A DNA stretch of 64,000 nucleotides, taken from Siminovitchia fortis (GTDB lineage Bacteria; Bacillota; Bacilli; Bacillales; Bacillaceae_C). The stretch lies in the NCBI RefSeq assembly GCF_003605365.2, contig NZ_QYTU02000012.1, forward strand, positions 1-64,000, given 5' to 3'. Under the pieces are notes generated by a model that was not told the DNA's origin, searched no databases, and was given only the letters and a program-made list of their open reading frames with translations. Positions 52,569 through 61,337 of this stretch are shown one piece after another. Each line of letters opens with the position of its first letter. The stretch's first letter is position 1. Position numbers and translations under genes: made by a program.

Positions 52569-52946
52569 TTAAGATTGTCTTACGTGCCTGGGTCCGCTGA
52601 ATTGAGTCCGCTCCATCCATAAATGGAAGAAATATTCTGCGATGGTCAGGATAATGGCCGTTAACAGGGATTCTCCAAATGCTTCATCATACCCAAACAG
52701 ATTGAGTCCGCCCCATATGACCAATAAGGAAATGACGAAATCACTGATGGTTGCAGAGGTATTTCCCGTTTTTGGCAAAATCATCAGATCTCCCAGAAAA
52801 TATGAAATCAACATAAGGACGATACCCAGCAATGTGGAATGTACGAAAGAAACATCATTGAAAACGGAAAGGATCACCCATACAAAAGGCAGGGTTAAAA
52901 TCGCTTTTCTCAGCAGGGCCTGGCCATGATTTATGTTGTTGTCCAT
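52569..52946 (-). CDS. YndM-family (DUF2512) membrane protein
   Basis: 125 residues with four transmembrane helices. ISYFLGDLMILPKTGN and DFVISLLVIWGGLNLF are family landmarks as I recall. GGAGGCG precedes ATG 52946. DUF2512 proteins are confined to Bacillus-type spore formers; role unknown. Confidence 0.78.
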   Translation of the reverse strand: MDNNINHGQALLRKAILTLPFVWVILSVFNDVSFVHSTLLGIVLMLISYFLGDLMILPKTGNTSATISDFVISLLVIWGGLNLFGYDEAFGESLLTAIILTIAEYFFHLWMERTQFSGPRHVRQS

Positions 52947-53070
52947 TTAAAAACGCCTCCTTCTGTATTATGGTGATGATTTATCCTTTTTTTATACACC
53001 CCTTTTTAATATTAAAAAGCCTTCCCGCAATGATTCACATACTATGGTGAAAAAGGGACGGAGGGATCCT

Positions 53071-53406
53071 ATGCCGTATTGGATAGATGTATCGACGAAA
53101 ACCCATAAGCTGAGGCTTTTTAAAGGGAGTAAATTGGTAAAAACTTATCCTGTTGCCATTGGAAAAATACTGACCCCGACACCGGCCGGAACGTATACGA
53201 TTGTAAATAAACAGCCGCATCCGGGCGGGCCGTTCGGAGCGATGTGGATGGGGCTTTCGAAGCCTCACTATGGAATCCATGGTACGAATAACCCTTCATC
53301 TATCGGGAAAAATGTATCACACGGCTGTATCAGAATGTATAACCGCGATGTCTTGGAGTTGGCTTCCAAGGTGCCGGTCGGAACGAAGGTTGTGATTCAT
53401 AAATGA
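53071..53406 (+). CDS. L,D-transpeptidase (YkuD domain only)
   Basis: 111 residues: a bare YkuD domain. Catalytic Cys86 and His84 lie in [15 protein letters not shown], with the upstream HGTNNP. It would cross-link or modify peptidoglycan peptides between meso-diaminopimelate residues. No signal peptide or LysM domain is present, unusual for an enzyme acting on wall; sporulation YkuD proteins can lack a signal when packed in the mother cell or forespore. ATG 53071 follows GGAGGG. Confidence 0.88.
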   Translation: MPYWIDVSTKTHKLRLFKGSKLVKTYPVAIGKILTPTPAGTYTIVNKQPHPGGPFGAMWMGLSKPHYGIHGTNNPSSIGKNVSHGCIRMYNRDVLELASKVPVGTKVVIHK

Positions 53407-53433
53407 AGGGGAATTGTAAACAATCTTGCTTTT

Positions 53434-53452
53434 CCTGGGCCATAAGCCCAGG
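53434..53452 (+). terminator. Hairpin after the YkuD gene
   Basis: CCTGGGC / GCCCAGG, loop CATAA, then CTTTCCTT. Weak T run. The rest of 53453-53685 shows only GGGGTG before the next start. Confidence 0.5.
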
Positions 53453-53685
53453 CTTTCCTTCAAATATAAGGAAGAGTTGTCCCATATTCTATAAAAGAGA
53501 AGTAAGAAAGCTGGGGCGCTATGCCTTGAGATAGTGCCCCATAGATGCGCCGGTAATTTTTTTTGAAAGCTTAATCGTATATTTTGGTTAAAACATGGGT
53601 TTTGAACGCTACTACAGACATCGCTTCAATTTTCCCGCAATTCTATTTATAATGAAGATATTCTATAAAGTTGGGGTGAACTGGC

Positions 53686-55629
53686 TTGATAGACAAAAAG
53701 TTGATGAGGGAAATGTGGGAGGATTTTGTATATCGGGGACATCTCAACAAGTCAATAAAAACAGAAATTCAGGAGGCATGGCTCCGCTCCAGAAAATATG
53801 GCGTAAATCCGCATGTCCAAAGTGCAACGAAGATTCTGGATAGTGATGAATTGGCTGAGCTGCAGCAGCTTAATCACGAGCTAATTTGTATTTCGCTTCC
53901 CTTGATGGAGAATCTTTATTCCTTTGTGAAAGGGTCGGGGTTTCTTGTCATTCTTTGCGATGAAAAGGGTTACTTGATGAAGTCGATGGGCGATAAGGAA
54001 ACGTTCGAATTGGCGAACAGGATAAAATTTATCGAAGGGGCATCGTGGAGTGAGGAGGCAATGGGGACGAATGCCATCGGAACATGCATCGCAATTGATG
54101 GACCCATCCAAGTGTGGGCCTCCGAGCATTATACGGAGGCTTGCCATCCTTGGACTTGTTCGGCGGCCCCCATTCATGATTCAGAAGGAGAAATCATCGG
54201 CATTTTAAATATGTCCGGTCCCGTGGAAAAGGTACACCCGCATACATTGGGGATGGTCGTATCAACAGCAGCAGCGATTGAAAAGCAATTGCAGATCATT
54301 GAAAAAACGCGGGGAAATGCGGTCATGAAAAGTCTGCTGGAGGCGACGACGGATACCCTTTCCGAAGGTATGATCATCATTGATACGGCCGGAAAAATTT
54401 TAAAAACGAATGAAATTTTACATCGAATTATCGGTAAAAAAGAGCATGAGCTTGCAGGCAGGGATATCTGTGAGGTTTTTGATAATCGATTTTTTCAGGA
54501 AATCACTGCTTCAAGGGCTAATGTCATGGATCAGGAAATCAAGTTGAAAATTTCCGGCAGCGAGCGGCAGGCCCGTGTGTTGATTACTTCAAAAGGAATT
54601 TTCCAGAATAAAAAGAAAATCGGGAAGCTGCTGACCATAAAAGAACTACATAAAGTAAGACAGATGATCAATCAGTTTTCCGGTAATCAGGCAAAAGTGA
54701 CGTTTCAAGATATTATAGGTCAGAATGAAAAAATCAGGAAAGTTCAGCTGGAAGCCATTGCTGCGGCCAGGTCCGATTCGAATGTTTTGTTGACCGGGGA
54801 AAGCGGGACAGGAAAGGACATTTTCGCACAGGCGATCCATAATGAAAGCGACCGGAGAAATAAGCCTTTTATTGCCATCAACTGTGGCGGAATTCCGCGG
54901 GATCTGCTGGGCAGCGAGCTATTCGGCTATGAAGATGGAGCTTTTACCGGGGCAAGGCGCGGCGGGACACCGGGGAAGTTCGAATTGGCCGAAGGGGGAA
55001 CGATTTTTCTGGATGAAATTGGTGAAATGTCACTGGAAATGCAGGTCCTGCTCTTAAGGGTCCTGCAAGATAAAGAGGTTGTGAGAATCGGAGGCTACAA
55101 AGTCGTTCCTGTAGATGTCAGGATCATAGCAGCCACGAATAAAAATTTGCACAAAGAGGTCGTGAAAGGGAATTTCCGGGAAGATTTGTTTTTTAGGCTG
55201 AACGTTATCCCGGTAACTCTTCCGCCGTTAAGGGAGCGGCGGGACGACATCCCCCGTCTTGCGGAATATTTTATTGAAAAATTGGCCACGCGTATCGGCA
55301 AATCCTATTCTGAGGCGGATCCTCAGTTTTTCGAGGCTCTCCAACGATATGACTGGCCTGGAAATGTTCGCGAGCTGCAGAATATATTGGAAAGAGCGAT
55401 TGTAAAGGGGAATGGCTGGAAGCTAGGGCCGGAAGAATTGCCGGCGGAATTGTTCGGCAATTTTTGTGCAGTCGTCAAGGAAGATCTTCCAATGAAAGAT
55501 GAAATCAAAAAGCAGGCATTGGTCCGATCGATAGATCTATGTGATGGAAACTACAGCCGGGCAGCACGGCATCTGGGTATATCACGCAGTACGTTGTACC
55601 GGCAAATGGAAAAATATGGTATAAGATAG
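53686..55629 (+). CDS. Sigma-54-dependent transcriptional activator (AcoR-like)
   Basis: 647 residues. Order: GAF-type sensor (about 50-190), PAS (about 205-310), AAA+ sigma-54 interaction domain (about 340-565) with Walker A GESGTGKD, the sigma-54 loop GAFTGA and Walker B FLDEIGEM, and a Fis-type helix-turn-helix at the C-terminus (NYSRAARHLGISRSTLYRQM). It is the right architecture for AcoR of acetoin catabolism. TTG 53686 follows GGGGTG. Directly downstream lie paired dyads, a -24/-12 promoter and the dehydrogenase genes it should drive. Confidence 0.92.
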   Translation: MIDKKLMREMWEDFVYRGHLNKSIKTEIQEAWLRSRKYGVNPHVQSATKILDSDELAELQQLNHELICISLPLMENLYSFVKGSGFLVILCDEKGYLMKSMGDKETFELANRIKFIEGASWSEEAMGTNAIGTCIAIDGPIQVWASEHYTEACHPWTCSAAPIHDSEGEIIGILNMSGPVEKVHPHTLGMVVSTAAAIEKQLQIIEKTRGNAVMKSLLEATTDTLSEGMIIIDTAGKILKTNEILHRIIGKKEHELAGRDICEVFDNRFFQEITASRANVMDQEIKLKISGSERQARVLITSKGIFQNKKKIGKLLTIKELHKVRQMINQFSGNQAKVTFQDIIGQNEKIRKVQLEAIAAARSDSNVLLTGESGTGKDIFAQAIHNESDRRNKPFIAINCGGIPRDLLGSELFGYEDGAFTGARRGGTPGKFELAEGGTIFLDEIGEMSLEMQVLLLRVLQDKEVVRIGGYKVVPVDVRIIAATNKNLHKEVVKGNFREDLFFRLNVIPVTLPPLRERRDDIPRLAEYFIEKLATRIGKSYSEADPQFFEALQRYDWPGNVRELQNILERAIVKGNGWKLGPEELPAELFGNFCAVVKEDLPMKDEIKKQALVRSIDLCDGNYSRAARHLGISRSTLYRQMEKYGIR

Positions 55630-55785
55630 ATAGGAAGGGCTCTTATGGCAGGAAAAATCAGCGTTGGTAGTCGGTCGGTATAACGGGATATCGCCCTGAT
55701 AATCAAAACTGCAAAATGAAATGAAAAGCTCACGATAAACTTATTTTTCGCATGTTCAATTGGAAATTCACGATCAATAATTTTC

Positions 55786-55811
55786 GAAGCTTCGCGTTTA
55801 TGCGAAGCTTC
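55786..55811 (+). terminator. Hairpin after the sigma-54 activator
   Basis: GAAGCTTCGC / GCGAAGCTTC, perfect 10-bp stem with loop GTTTAT, followed by TTGCTGTTG. A very similar stem occurs at 62931. Confidence 0.65.
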
Positions 55812-55826
55812 TTGCTGTTGCATGAC

Positions 55827-55886
55827 TGTCCCATTTTGGCACAGGTGTCCCGCTATCTGCTCGACACCCTGTCCCGAAATGGGACA
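55827..55886 (+). promoter_or_regulatory. Paired 17-bp upstream activator sites for the sigma-54 activator
   Basis: TGTCCCGAAATGGGACA (55870-55886) is a perfect dyad and TGTCCCATTTTGGCACA (55827-55843) a near copy; centres are 43 bp apart, about four helical turns. A third weak dyad GGTGTC...GACACC lies between. Position 40-110 bases before the promoter is typical for enhancer sites of AcoR-type proteins. Confidence 0.8.
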
Positions 55887-55923
55887 TATTTTTTATCGAA
55901 TGTTGAAATCAGCGGCTTAAAAC

Positions 55924-55941
55924 TTGGAATAAAACTTGCTT
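55924..55941 (+). promoter_or_regulatory. Sigma-54 (-24/-12) promoter of the dehydrogenase operon
   Basis: TTGGAATAAAACTTGCTT has GG at 55926-55927 and GC at 55938-55939 with exactly ten bases between, the sigma-54 rule, and the TTGC of the -12 box is intact. It lies 40 bases before the first start codon. Confidence 0.82.
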
Positions 55942-55980
55942 CTACAATTATAGACTTTTTTAAAAAAGGGAGGAGCAAAC

Positions 55981-56964
55981 ATGACAATACCTTTGGACAA
56001 GTTGAAGTGGATGTATGAAATGATGGCGAAGAGCCGCTACTACGAGGATCAAATGGCTGAAGTGTATATGGAAGGGAAGACTCCTGTTTTCAATATAGGG
56101 GCGGGGACGGTTCCGGGCGAGATGCATTTGTCGACGGGACAGGAGCCTGCCGCGGTGATTTGTGCTCATCTGACAAAGGATGACACGGTGACCTCTCCAC
56201 ACCGGCCGCATCATCATGCAATTGCAAAAGGCATCGATTTGAACCGGATGACGGCTGAAATCTTCGGAAAGGAAACGGGCCTTTCGAAAGGCAAAGGCGG
56301 GCACATGCATTTGTTTGATCCGAACGTAAAGTTTTCATGCAGCGGGATTGTCGGTGCGGGGATTCCGCAGGCTGCAGGGGCTGCGCTTGCTGCAAAGATG
56401 AAAGGGCAAGACTGGGTAGCAGTCGCTTTTCTTGGTGAAGGCGCGGCGAATTCGGGGGCTTTTCACGAAACGCTTAACATGGCGGCGCTTTGGAAATTGC
56501 CGTTGATTTTGGTTGTTGAAGATAATGCCTATGGAATTTCCGTTCCGAAAAAAGCTTCAACGGCCATCGAGTCTAACGATCTTAGGGCGCCTGCCTACGG
56601 AATTGAAGGCGCCTACGTAAAAGATAATGACCCGGTTGAGATGTATAAGGTGTCGGAAGAAGCGGTAAAAAGAGCCCGCAATGGCGAGGGGCCGACCATC
56701 ATTGAAATTGAGACGTTCCGCTATCTGGGCCACTTCCAGGGAGATCCGGAATTATACCGTGAAAAAGAGGAAGTGCCTGCACTGAGGGAAAGAGACCCGA
56801 TTTTAAGAATAAGAAAGCTTCTGATCGATGAATATGGGTTGGATGAAGCCGAGATGGAGGAAATGGAGTCCAAAGTGAAGGCGGAAGTCGATGAGGCGTA
56901 CAACTTTGCAAGAGAAAGCGAATTTCCGAAACCGGAAGCTGCGCTTGCGGATATGTTTAATTAA
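55981..56964 (+). CDS. Thiamine-diphosphate-dependent dehydrogenase E1 alpha (acetoin-type)
   Basis: 327 residues. AcoA/PdhA-like segments: TSPHRPHHHAIAKGIDLNRM, EIFGKETGLSKGKGGHMH and the thiamine-diphosphate motif running from GEGAANSG to VEDN, where most relatives have GDG and NN. EIETFRYLGHFQGDPELYR is typical of the acetoin type. With E1beta it cleaves acetoin or a 2-oxo acid and passes the acyl group to lipoyl-E2. AAAGGGAGGAG precedes ATG 55981. Sigma-54 control argues for acetoin. Confidence 0.85.
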   Translation: MTIPLDKLKWMYEMMAKSRYYEDQMAEVYMEGKTPVFNIGAGTVPGEMHLSTGQEPAAVICAHLTKDDTVTSPHRPHHHAIAKGIDLNRMTAEIFGKETGLSKGKGGHMHLFDPNVKFSCSGIVGAGIPQAAGAALAAKMKGQDWVAVAFLGEGAANSGAFHETLNMAALWKLPLILVVEDNAYGISVPKKASTAIESNDLRAPAYGIEGAYVKDNDPVEMYKVSEEAVKRARNGEGPTIIEIETFRYLGHFQGDPELYREKEEVPALRERDPILRIRKLLIDEYGLDEAEMEEMESKVKAEVDEAYNFARESEFPKPEAALADMFN

Positions 56965-57022
56965 ACCCAGTTCTACAAAAATCAGGGAGTGCCACAGGCA
57001 CCTGCAGAAAGGAGAAAAATCG

Positions 57023-58045
57023 ATGGAAACGACGAAGAAAAGATTGTTGACCGGAAATAAAGCTATGGCTGAAGCAATCGCTCTGGAAATGGAAAACAAT
57101 AAGGATGTTTTTGTTCTTGGGGAGGACGTAGGTAAATACGGAGGAATTTTTGGATCGACCGAGGGTCTTATCGACAGATTCGGAGCCGGGCGCGTTATGG
57201 ATACGCCGATTTCGGAAACGGCCATCATTGGAGCGGCCATCGGAGCGGCGGCAGAAGGGATGCGCCCCATTGCGGAACTGATGTTTGTCGATTTTTTCGG
57301 CGTGTGCATGGACCAGATTTACAACCATATGGCGAAAATCCAGTATATGTCCGGAGGCAGCGTCAAACTGCCGATGGTGCTGATGACCGCAGTTGGCGGC
57401 GGGTATAATGATGCGGCGCAGCACTCGCAGACACTATATGCCACTTTCGCGCATATGCCCGGATTGAAGGTGGTGGCCCCATCAACCCCGTATGACTTAA
57501 AAGGCATGATGACTTCGGCCATCCGCGATGACAATCCCGTATTTTTCATGTTCCACAAATCACTCCAGGGACTGGGCTGGATGGATCAGCTGGATGAGTC
57601 CGTCGGTCATGTGCCTCAGGATGCCTATACTGTGCCGCTTAATAAAGCGAAGATCGTACGCGAAGGCAGGGACGTAACGATCGTCGGCGTCCAAATGATG
57701 ACGCATTATGCTGTTCAGGCGGCTGAAAAATTAGCCAAGGAAGGCATTGAAGCGGAAGTTATAGATCTGCGGTCTTTGAAACCAATCGACAAAGATACAA
57801 TTATCGAATCTGTTAAAAAGACTCATCGTCTCGTTGTCGTTGATGAGGACTATCTCTCTTACGGCATGACGGCTGAAATTTCAGCAATCATCGCAGAAGA
57901 AGCCCTGTATGAACTGGAGGCGCCGGTCCGAAGACTTGCCATTCCGGATGTCCCGATCCCATACAGCGACCCGCTGGAGGATTTTGTCATTCCCGGTCCG
58001 GACTCTATTTTTAAAAAGGTAAAAGAATTAATGGAAACCTATTGA
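57023..58045 (+). CDS. Dehydrogenase E1 beta (acetoin-type)
   Basis: 340 residues, AcoB/PdhB family. ALEMENNKDVFVLGEDVG with GGIFGSTEGL near the N-terminus, DTPISETAIIGAAIGAA, FVDFFGVCMDQIYN and the C-terminal transketolase domain with EVIDLRSLKPID and VDEDYLSYG. Pairs with E1alpha to form the active site. AGAAAGGAG precedes ATG 57023. Its stop is 23 bases before the E2 start. Confidence 0.9.
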   Translation: METTKKRLLTGNKAMAEAIALEMENNKDVFVLGEDVGKYGGIFGSTEGLIDRFGAGRVMDTPISETAIIGAAIGAAAEGMRPIAELMFVDFFGVCMDQIYNHMAKIQYMSGGSVKLPMVLMTAVGGGYNDAAQHSQTLYATFAHMPGLKVVAPSTPYDLKGMMTSAIRDDNPVFFMFHKSLQGLGWMDQLDESVGHVPQDAYTVPLNKAKIVREGRDVTIVGVQMMTHYAVQAAEKLAKEGIEAEVIDLRSLKPIDKDTIIESVKKTHRLVVVDEDYLSYGMTAEISAIIAEEALYELEAPVRRLAIPDVPIPYSDPLEDFVIPGPDSIFKKVKELMETY

Positions 58046-58068
58046 TTGCATCTGAGGGAGTGAAATGC

Positions 58069-59172
58069 ATGTTTGAAGTGAAAATGCCAAGAACATCCGA
58101 TGAAATAGAGGAAAGCCTCATCGTCTTTTGGCATGTTGAAGAAGGAGATTCCGTGGAAGAAGGGGACGTGCTCGTCGAGGTGCAAACGGAAAAAGCCGTC
58201 TTTGAAATAGAAGCGGAGGCGGAAGGGACGGTCCGTGAAATTTTAGTCAAAAGAGGGGAATCCGCCAAAGTGGGAGAAGCTCTTGCGAAAATTGAAACGG
58301 AAACCCTGAATAGTACTAAAGAAATAGACCACAAGGCCGATAATAAAATTGACGAGGAAAAGATTTCTGAAACTTCATTTGTCAGAATTTCTCCAAGACT
58401 GAGAAAGCTCGCAAGGGATCTAAATGTGAATCTGGCTGATGTGAAAGGTACAGGGAAAGACGGAGCCATCACTGAAGAAGACATCAAAAATGCAGCTGTA
58501 GGAGTGGAAGAACAGGAAACAAAAGAGATGTCCGGCATTCGCAAAACGATTGCATCCAGAATGATGACAAGCCTGCATGAATCTGCACAGCTGACCCTGA
58601 CCTCGTGGGTGGATGTGACGGAGCTGGGAAAAAGGCGGAAGGAAACCGGGTCAAACGTGAGTTGGAACAGTCTTATTTCCTATGCGGCCGTCAAAGCGCT
58701 TGAGCAGCATCCTGCCATCAATGCCCATGTCCAGGGAGAGAAGGTCATCCGGCATAAAAAAGTTCATTTGGGCATGGCGGTGGATACAGAGGAAGGGTTA
58801 TATGTGCCGGTTCTTGAAGATGCCGGCCATTTGTCACTCACACAACTGGATAAAGAATTGAAAGAACTTGTGAAAAAAGTAATTTCCAAAAATTTGTCGG
58901 ATGTAGCCTTGAAAGGGAGTACTTTCACAGTGACTAATCTAGGGAATTTCGGGATAGAGTTTTTCACGCCGATCATCAATCCACCGGAGGCCGGTATACT
59001 TGGTGTCGGTAAAATTGAGCCCTATCTGGTTTTGGAACAAGGAGAAGTTGTACAAAAAGAGCGGATTCCGCTCAGCCTGACGTTCGATCACCGGGCGGTT
59101 GACGGAGCGCCCGCAGCTAAATTTTTGCAGGCTATTGCCGATCAATGCCAGTCGCTTGTGGGAGAATTTTAA
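58069..59172 (+). CDS. Dihydrolipoamide acyltransferase E2 (acetoin-type)
   Basis: 367 residues: one lipoyl domain with lipoyl-Lys42 in VQTEKAVFEI, a peripheral subunit-binding domain (about residues 105-140; VRISPRLRKLARDLNV) and the acyltransferase domain with catalytic His in SLTFDHRAVDGAPAA. Carries the acetyl group from E1 to CoA. ATG 58069 follows GAGGGAG; TTG 58042 lacks spacing. No E3 (dihydrolipoamide dehydrogenase) or lipoate ligase gene follows, so those must come from elsewhere. Confidence 0.92.
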   Translation: MFEVKMPRTSDEIEESLIVFWHVEEGDSVEEGDVLVEVQTEKAVFEIEAEAEGTVREILVKRGESAKVGEALAKIETETLNSTKEIDHKADNKIDEEKISETSFVRISPRLRKLARDLNVNLADVKGTGKDGAITEEDIKNAAVGVEEQETKEMSGIRKTIASRMMTSLHESAQLTLTSWVDVTELGKRRKETGSNVSWNSLISYAAVKALEQHPAINAHVQGEKVIRHKKVHLGMAVDTEEGLYVPVLEDAGHLSLTQLDKELKELVKKVISKNLSDVALKGSTFTVTNLGNFGIEFFTPIINPPEAGILGVGKIEPYLVLEQGEVVQKERIPLSLTFDHRAVDGAPAAKFLQAIADQCQSLVGEF

Positions 59173-59180
59173 AGGGATGC

Positions 59181-59212
59181 GAAGAAGCTGACAGGCTTTC
59201 ATCAGCTTCTTC
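59181..59212 (+). terminator. Hairpin terminating the dehydrogenase operon
   Basis: Perfect 11-bp stem GAAGAAGCTGA / TCAGCTTCTTC with loop CAGGCTTTCA; no T run. A further stem (AGAAGAAA / TTTCTTCT, about 59475-59507) with seven T follows at the end of the gap. Confidence 0.6.
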
Positions 59213-59264
59213 AAATCTGATTCGCAAGTATCGATTACATCTTTGAAGTTAGGAGTGCATTTAT

Positions 59265-59486
59265 GTGAATGAGGTTTACTTATCCGCTGACAAAGGCGGC
59301 ATGCCCGCCTTGCACCAAGTTTCTGCTGAAGAAAATTATACATACGATTGGGAGGGCTTGTACAAAAATTGGAACTGTTTGTTCGTCAATCTGAAATGGC
59401 TGTCTGAAAACTGGGAGTCTCATTATGGGAACAGATTTGAGAGAGAGGATGCTATATATCCGAGTTCTGTAAGAGAAGAAACTTAG
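59265..59486 (+). other. Doubtful 73-codon frame before the formamidase
   Basis: GTG 59265 has TTAGGAG eight bases upstream and the frame ends just before a terminator-like stem, both in favour. The translation has many Trp, Tyr and Asn (LYKNWNCLFVNLKWLSENWE) and fits no family I know. It may be real or a chance frame. Confidence 0.3.
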
Positions 59487-59541
59487 CTTAATCGCAATTT
59501 CTTCTTTTTTTGTTTGAAATAGAAGTAATTATCAAAATAAT

Positions 59542-59570
59542 TTGACTAATGGTGATTATCGTCTTATACT
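59542..59570 (+). promoter_or_regulatory. Sigma-A promoter of the formamidase operon
   Basis: TTGACT (59542-59547), 17-nt spacer, TATACT (59565-59570); 66 bases before the start codon. Confidence 0.75.
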
Positions 59571-59635
59571 GGATGGGCATACATTATTTTCACCCGAAGA
59601 GTTTTACATAAATCGATGAGGGAGGAAGTAGTAAG

Positions 59636-60820
59636 ATGCCAAAAACATTGTTTAAGCTGGATTTGAGCAAAACGATGGAGGAGCAGGCCCATCCGGGGCA
59701 TAACAGGTGGCACCCCGATATACCTGCAGCATTTGCGGTGGATCCCGGAACGGCGTTCCGGATGGACTGCAAGGAGTGGACGGATGGACAGATTAAAAAC
59801 AACGATGACCCGGAAGATATCCGGGAAGTGAATCTGGAACGCGTCCATGTGTTGAGCGGACCGGTCTATGTCAATGGCGCCGAGCCGGGGGATTTATTGG
59901 TAGTTGATATATTGGATGTTGGTGTCCATCAGGGCTATGAATGGGGATTCAACGGAATCTTTGCGAAGGAAAATGGCGGAAGCTTCCTTGTTGACCATTA
60001 TCCCGAAGCGCAGAAGTCCATTTGGGACTTTGAAGGGATCTACACGACATCACGCCACGTTCCGGGGGTGAAATTCGCAGGGATTGTCCACCCGGGCCTG
60101 ATTGGTGTGGCCCCGTCTATGGAACTTTTACAAGAATGGAATAAGAGAGAGGAAGAATTGAGGGCGACGAACCCAGAAAGGACTCCTCCGCTCGCGAATT
60201 TGCCGACGCCTGAAAGTGCGGTGCTTGGCACACTGAAGGGCGCCGATTTTGACAGGGTGGCTGCTGAAGGAGCCAGAACGGTCCCTCCGAGGGAAAACGG
60301 CGGAAACTGTGACATTAAGAATCTATCAAAAGGCTCAAGAATCTTCTTCCCGGTATTTGTGGATGGAGCGAAATTATCGGTGGGAGACCTTCACTTCTCG
60401 CAAGGCGATGGAGAAATCACATTTTGCGGCGGTATCGAGATGTCCGGATGGATCGACTTGAAGGTCGATGTCATCAAAGGCGGAATGGCAAAATACATGA
60501 TCAAGGATAACCCGATGTTCAAGCCGGGACCGGTAGATCCTTTGTATTCGGACTTCCTCGTATTTGAGGGAGTATCTGTGGACGAAAAAGATGGAAAGCA
60601 GCATTACTTAGATGCGAACACGGCTTTCCGCAGGGCATGCCTCAATGCGATTGAATATTTAAAAACACAAGGGTATACAGGAGAGCAGGCATACATGCTG
60701 TTGAGCTCTGCGCCGGTTGAGGGACGGGTTGCCGGAATCGTAGATATTCCGAACGCCTGCTGTACAGTTGCGATTCCTACTCAGATTTTTGATAAAGATA
60801 TTACACCGAAATTAAAGTAA
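59636..60820 (+). CDS. fmdA: Formamidase/acetamidase
   Basis: 394 residues, FmdA/AmdA family. Landmarks: FKLDLSKTMEEQAHPGHNRWHPDIP, PVYVNGAEPGDLLVVDILDV, HPGLIGVAPS, PPRENGGNCDIK, LSVGDLHFSQGDGEI and the C-terminal VEGRVAGIVDIPNACCTVAI. These amidases release ammonia from formamide or acetamide. GAGGGAGG lies before ATG 59636. The zinc-ribbon FmdB gene follows by 23 bases, the usual pairing. Nitrogen scavenging is the probable role. Confidence 0.93.
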   Translation: MPKTLFKLDLSKTMEEQAHPGHNRWHPDIPAAFAVDPGTAFRMDCKEWTDGQIKNNDDPEDIREVNLERVHVLSGPVYVNGAEPGDLLVVDILDVGVHQGYEWGFNGIFAKENGGSFLVDHYPEAQKSIWDFEGIYTTSRHVPGVKFAGIVHPGLIGVAPSMELLQEWNKREEELRATNPERTPPLANLPTPESAVLGTLKGADFDRVAAEGARTVPPRENGGNCDIKNLSKGSRIFFPVFVDGAKLSVGDLHFSQGDGEITFCGGIEMSGWIDLKVDVIKGGMAKYMIKDNPMFKPGPVDPLYSDFLVFEGVSVDEKDGKQHYLDANTAFRRACLNAIEYLKTQGYTGEQAYMLLSSAPVEGRVAGIVDIPNACCTVAIPTQIFDKDITPKLK

Positions 60821-60843
60821 ACGGATAAAAAAGGGGGGATATC

Positions 60844-61116
60844 TTGCCAAGTTATACTTTTCGCTGTGATGACTGCGGAGAATTCACCTTGTTTTTCAGG
60901 TCGATGGAGAAAAACTTGGGGAGTGCCGAATGCCCGACGTGCAGCGCAGATTCAAAGCGGGTATTTTTACCGCCCAATTTGTATTCCATGCCGCATGCAC
61001 TCAGGTCGAGAATTGAAAAGGGGATGGAGCCGCGGCGCATGACCCGCGAAGAATTGGGCACAAGAAGACTTCCTAAAAGCAGGTCTGCCGTGGCGAACCG
61101 CCCGTGGCAGGCGTGA
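60844..61116 (+). CDS. FmdB-family zinc-ribbon protein
   Basis: 90 residues. N-terminal zinc ribbon RCDDCGEF...ECPTCSADS with two CxxC pairs, then a basic Arg-rich tail. FmdB proteins are proposed regulators of amidase genes. TTG 60844 follows AAGGGGGG. Shares the operon with fmdA. Confidence 0.88.
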   Translation: MPSYTFRCDDCGEFTLFFRSMEKNLGSAECPTCSADSKRVFLPPNLYSMPHALRSRIEKGMEPRRMTREELGTRRLPKSRSAVANRPWQA

Positions 61117-61117
61117 G

Positions 61118-61150
61118 AAAAGATCCCGTTCCACATGGAGCGGGATCTTT
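61118..61150 (+). terminator. Intrinsic terminator of the fmdAB operon
   Basis: AAAGATCCCG with TCC pairs with GGA and CGGGATCTTT across one mismatch; loop ACAT. A second T-rich run follows. Confidence 0.85.
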
Positions 61151-61337
61151 GAATCTTTTTATGGGTCTCTTCTTATTTCAGAAGGAGGTGCATGGGAGAA
61201 ACCATATCACGTGCCGCGGAGGATCGATACAAAAGGATTATTTGGCCTTCCTTATTTCCCCCTTGCCTGCATCTAGCAAACTAATCACCTTTCCGAATGC
61301 CCAGCATACGATAGCTGAAAAACAGGGAGGAATTTTT

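Noticed and set aside
61192-61284. 30-codon frame after a perfect AAGGAGGTG
   Set aside because: Spacing to the ATG is only three bases, and the peptide resembles nothing known.
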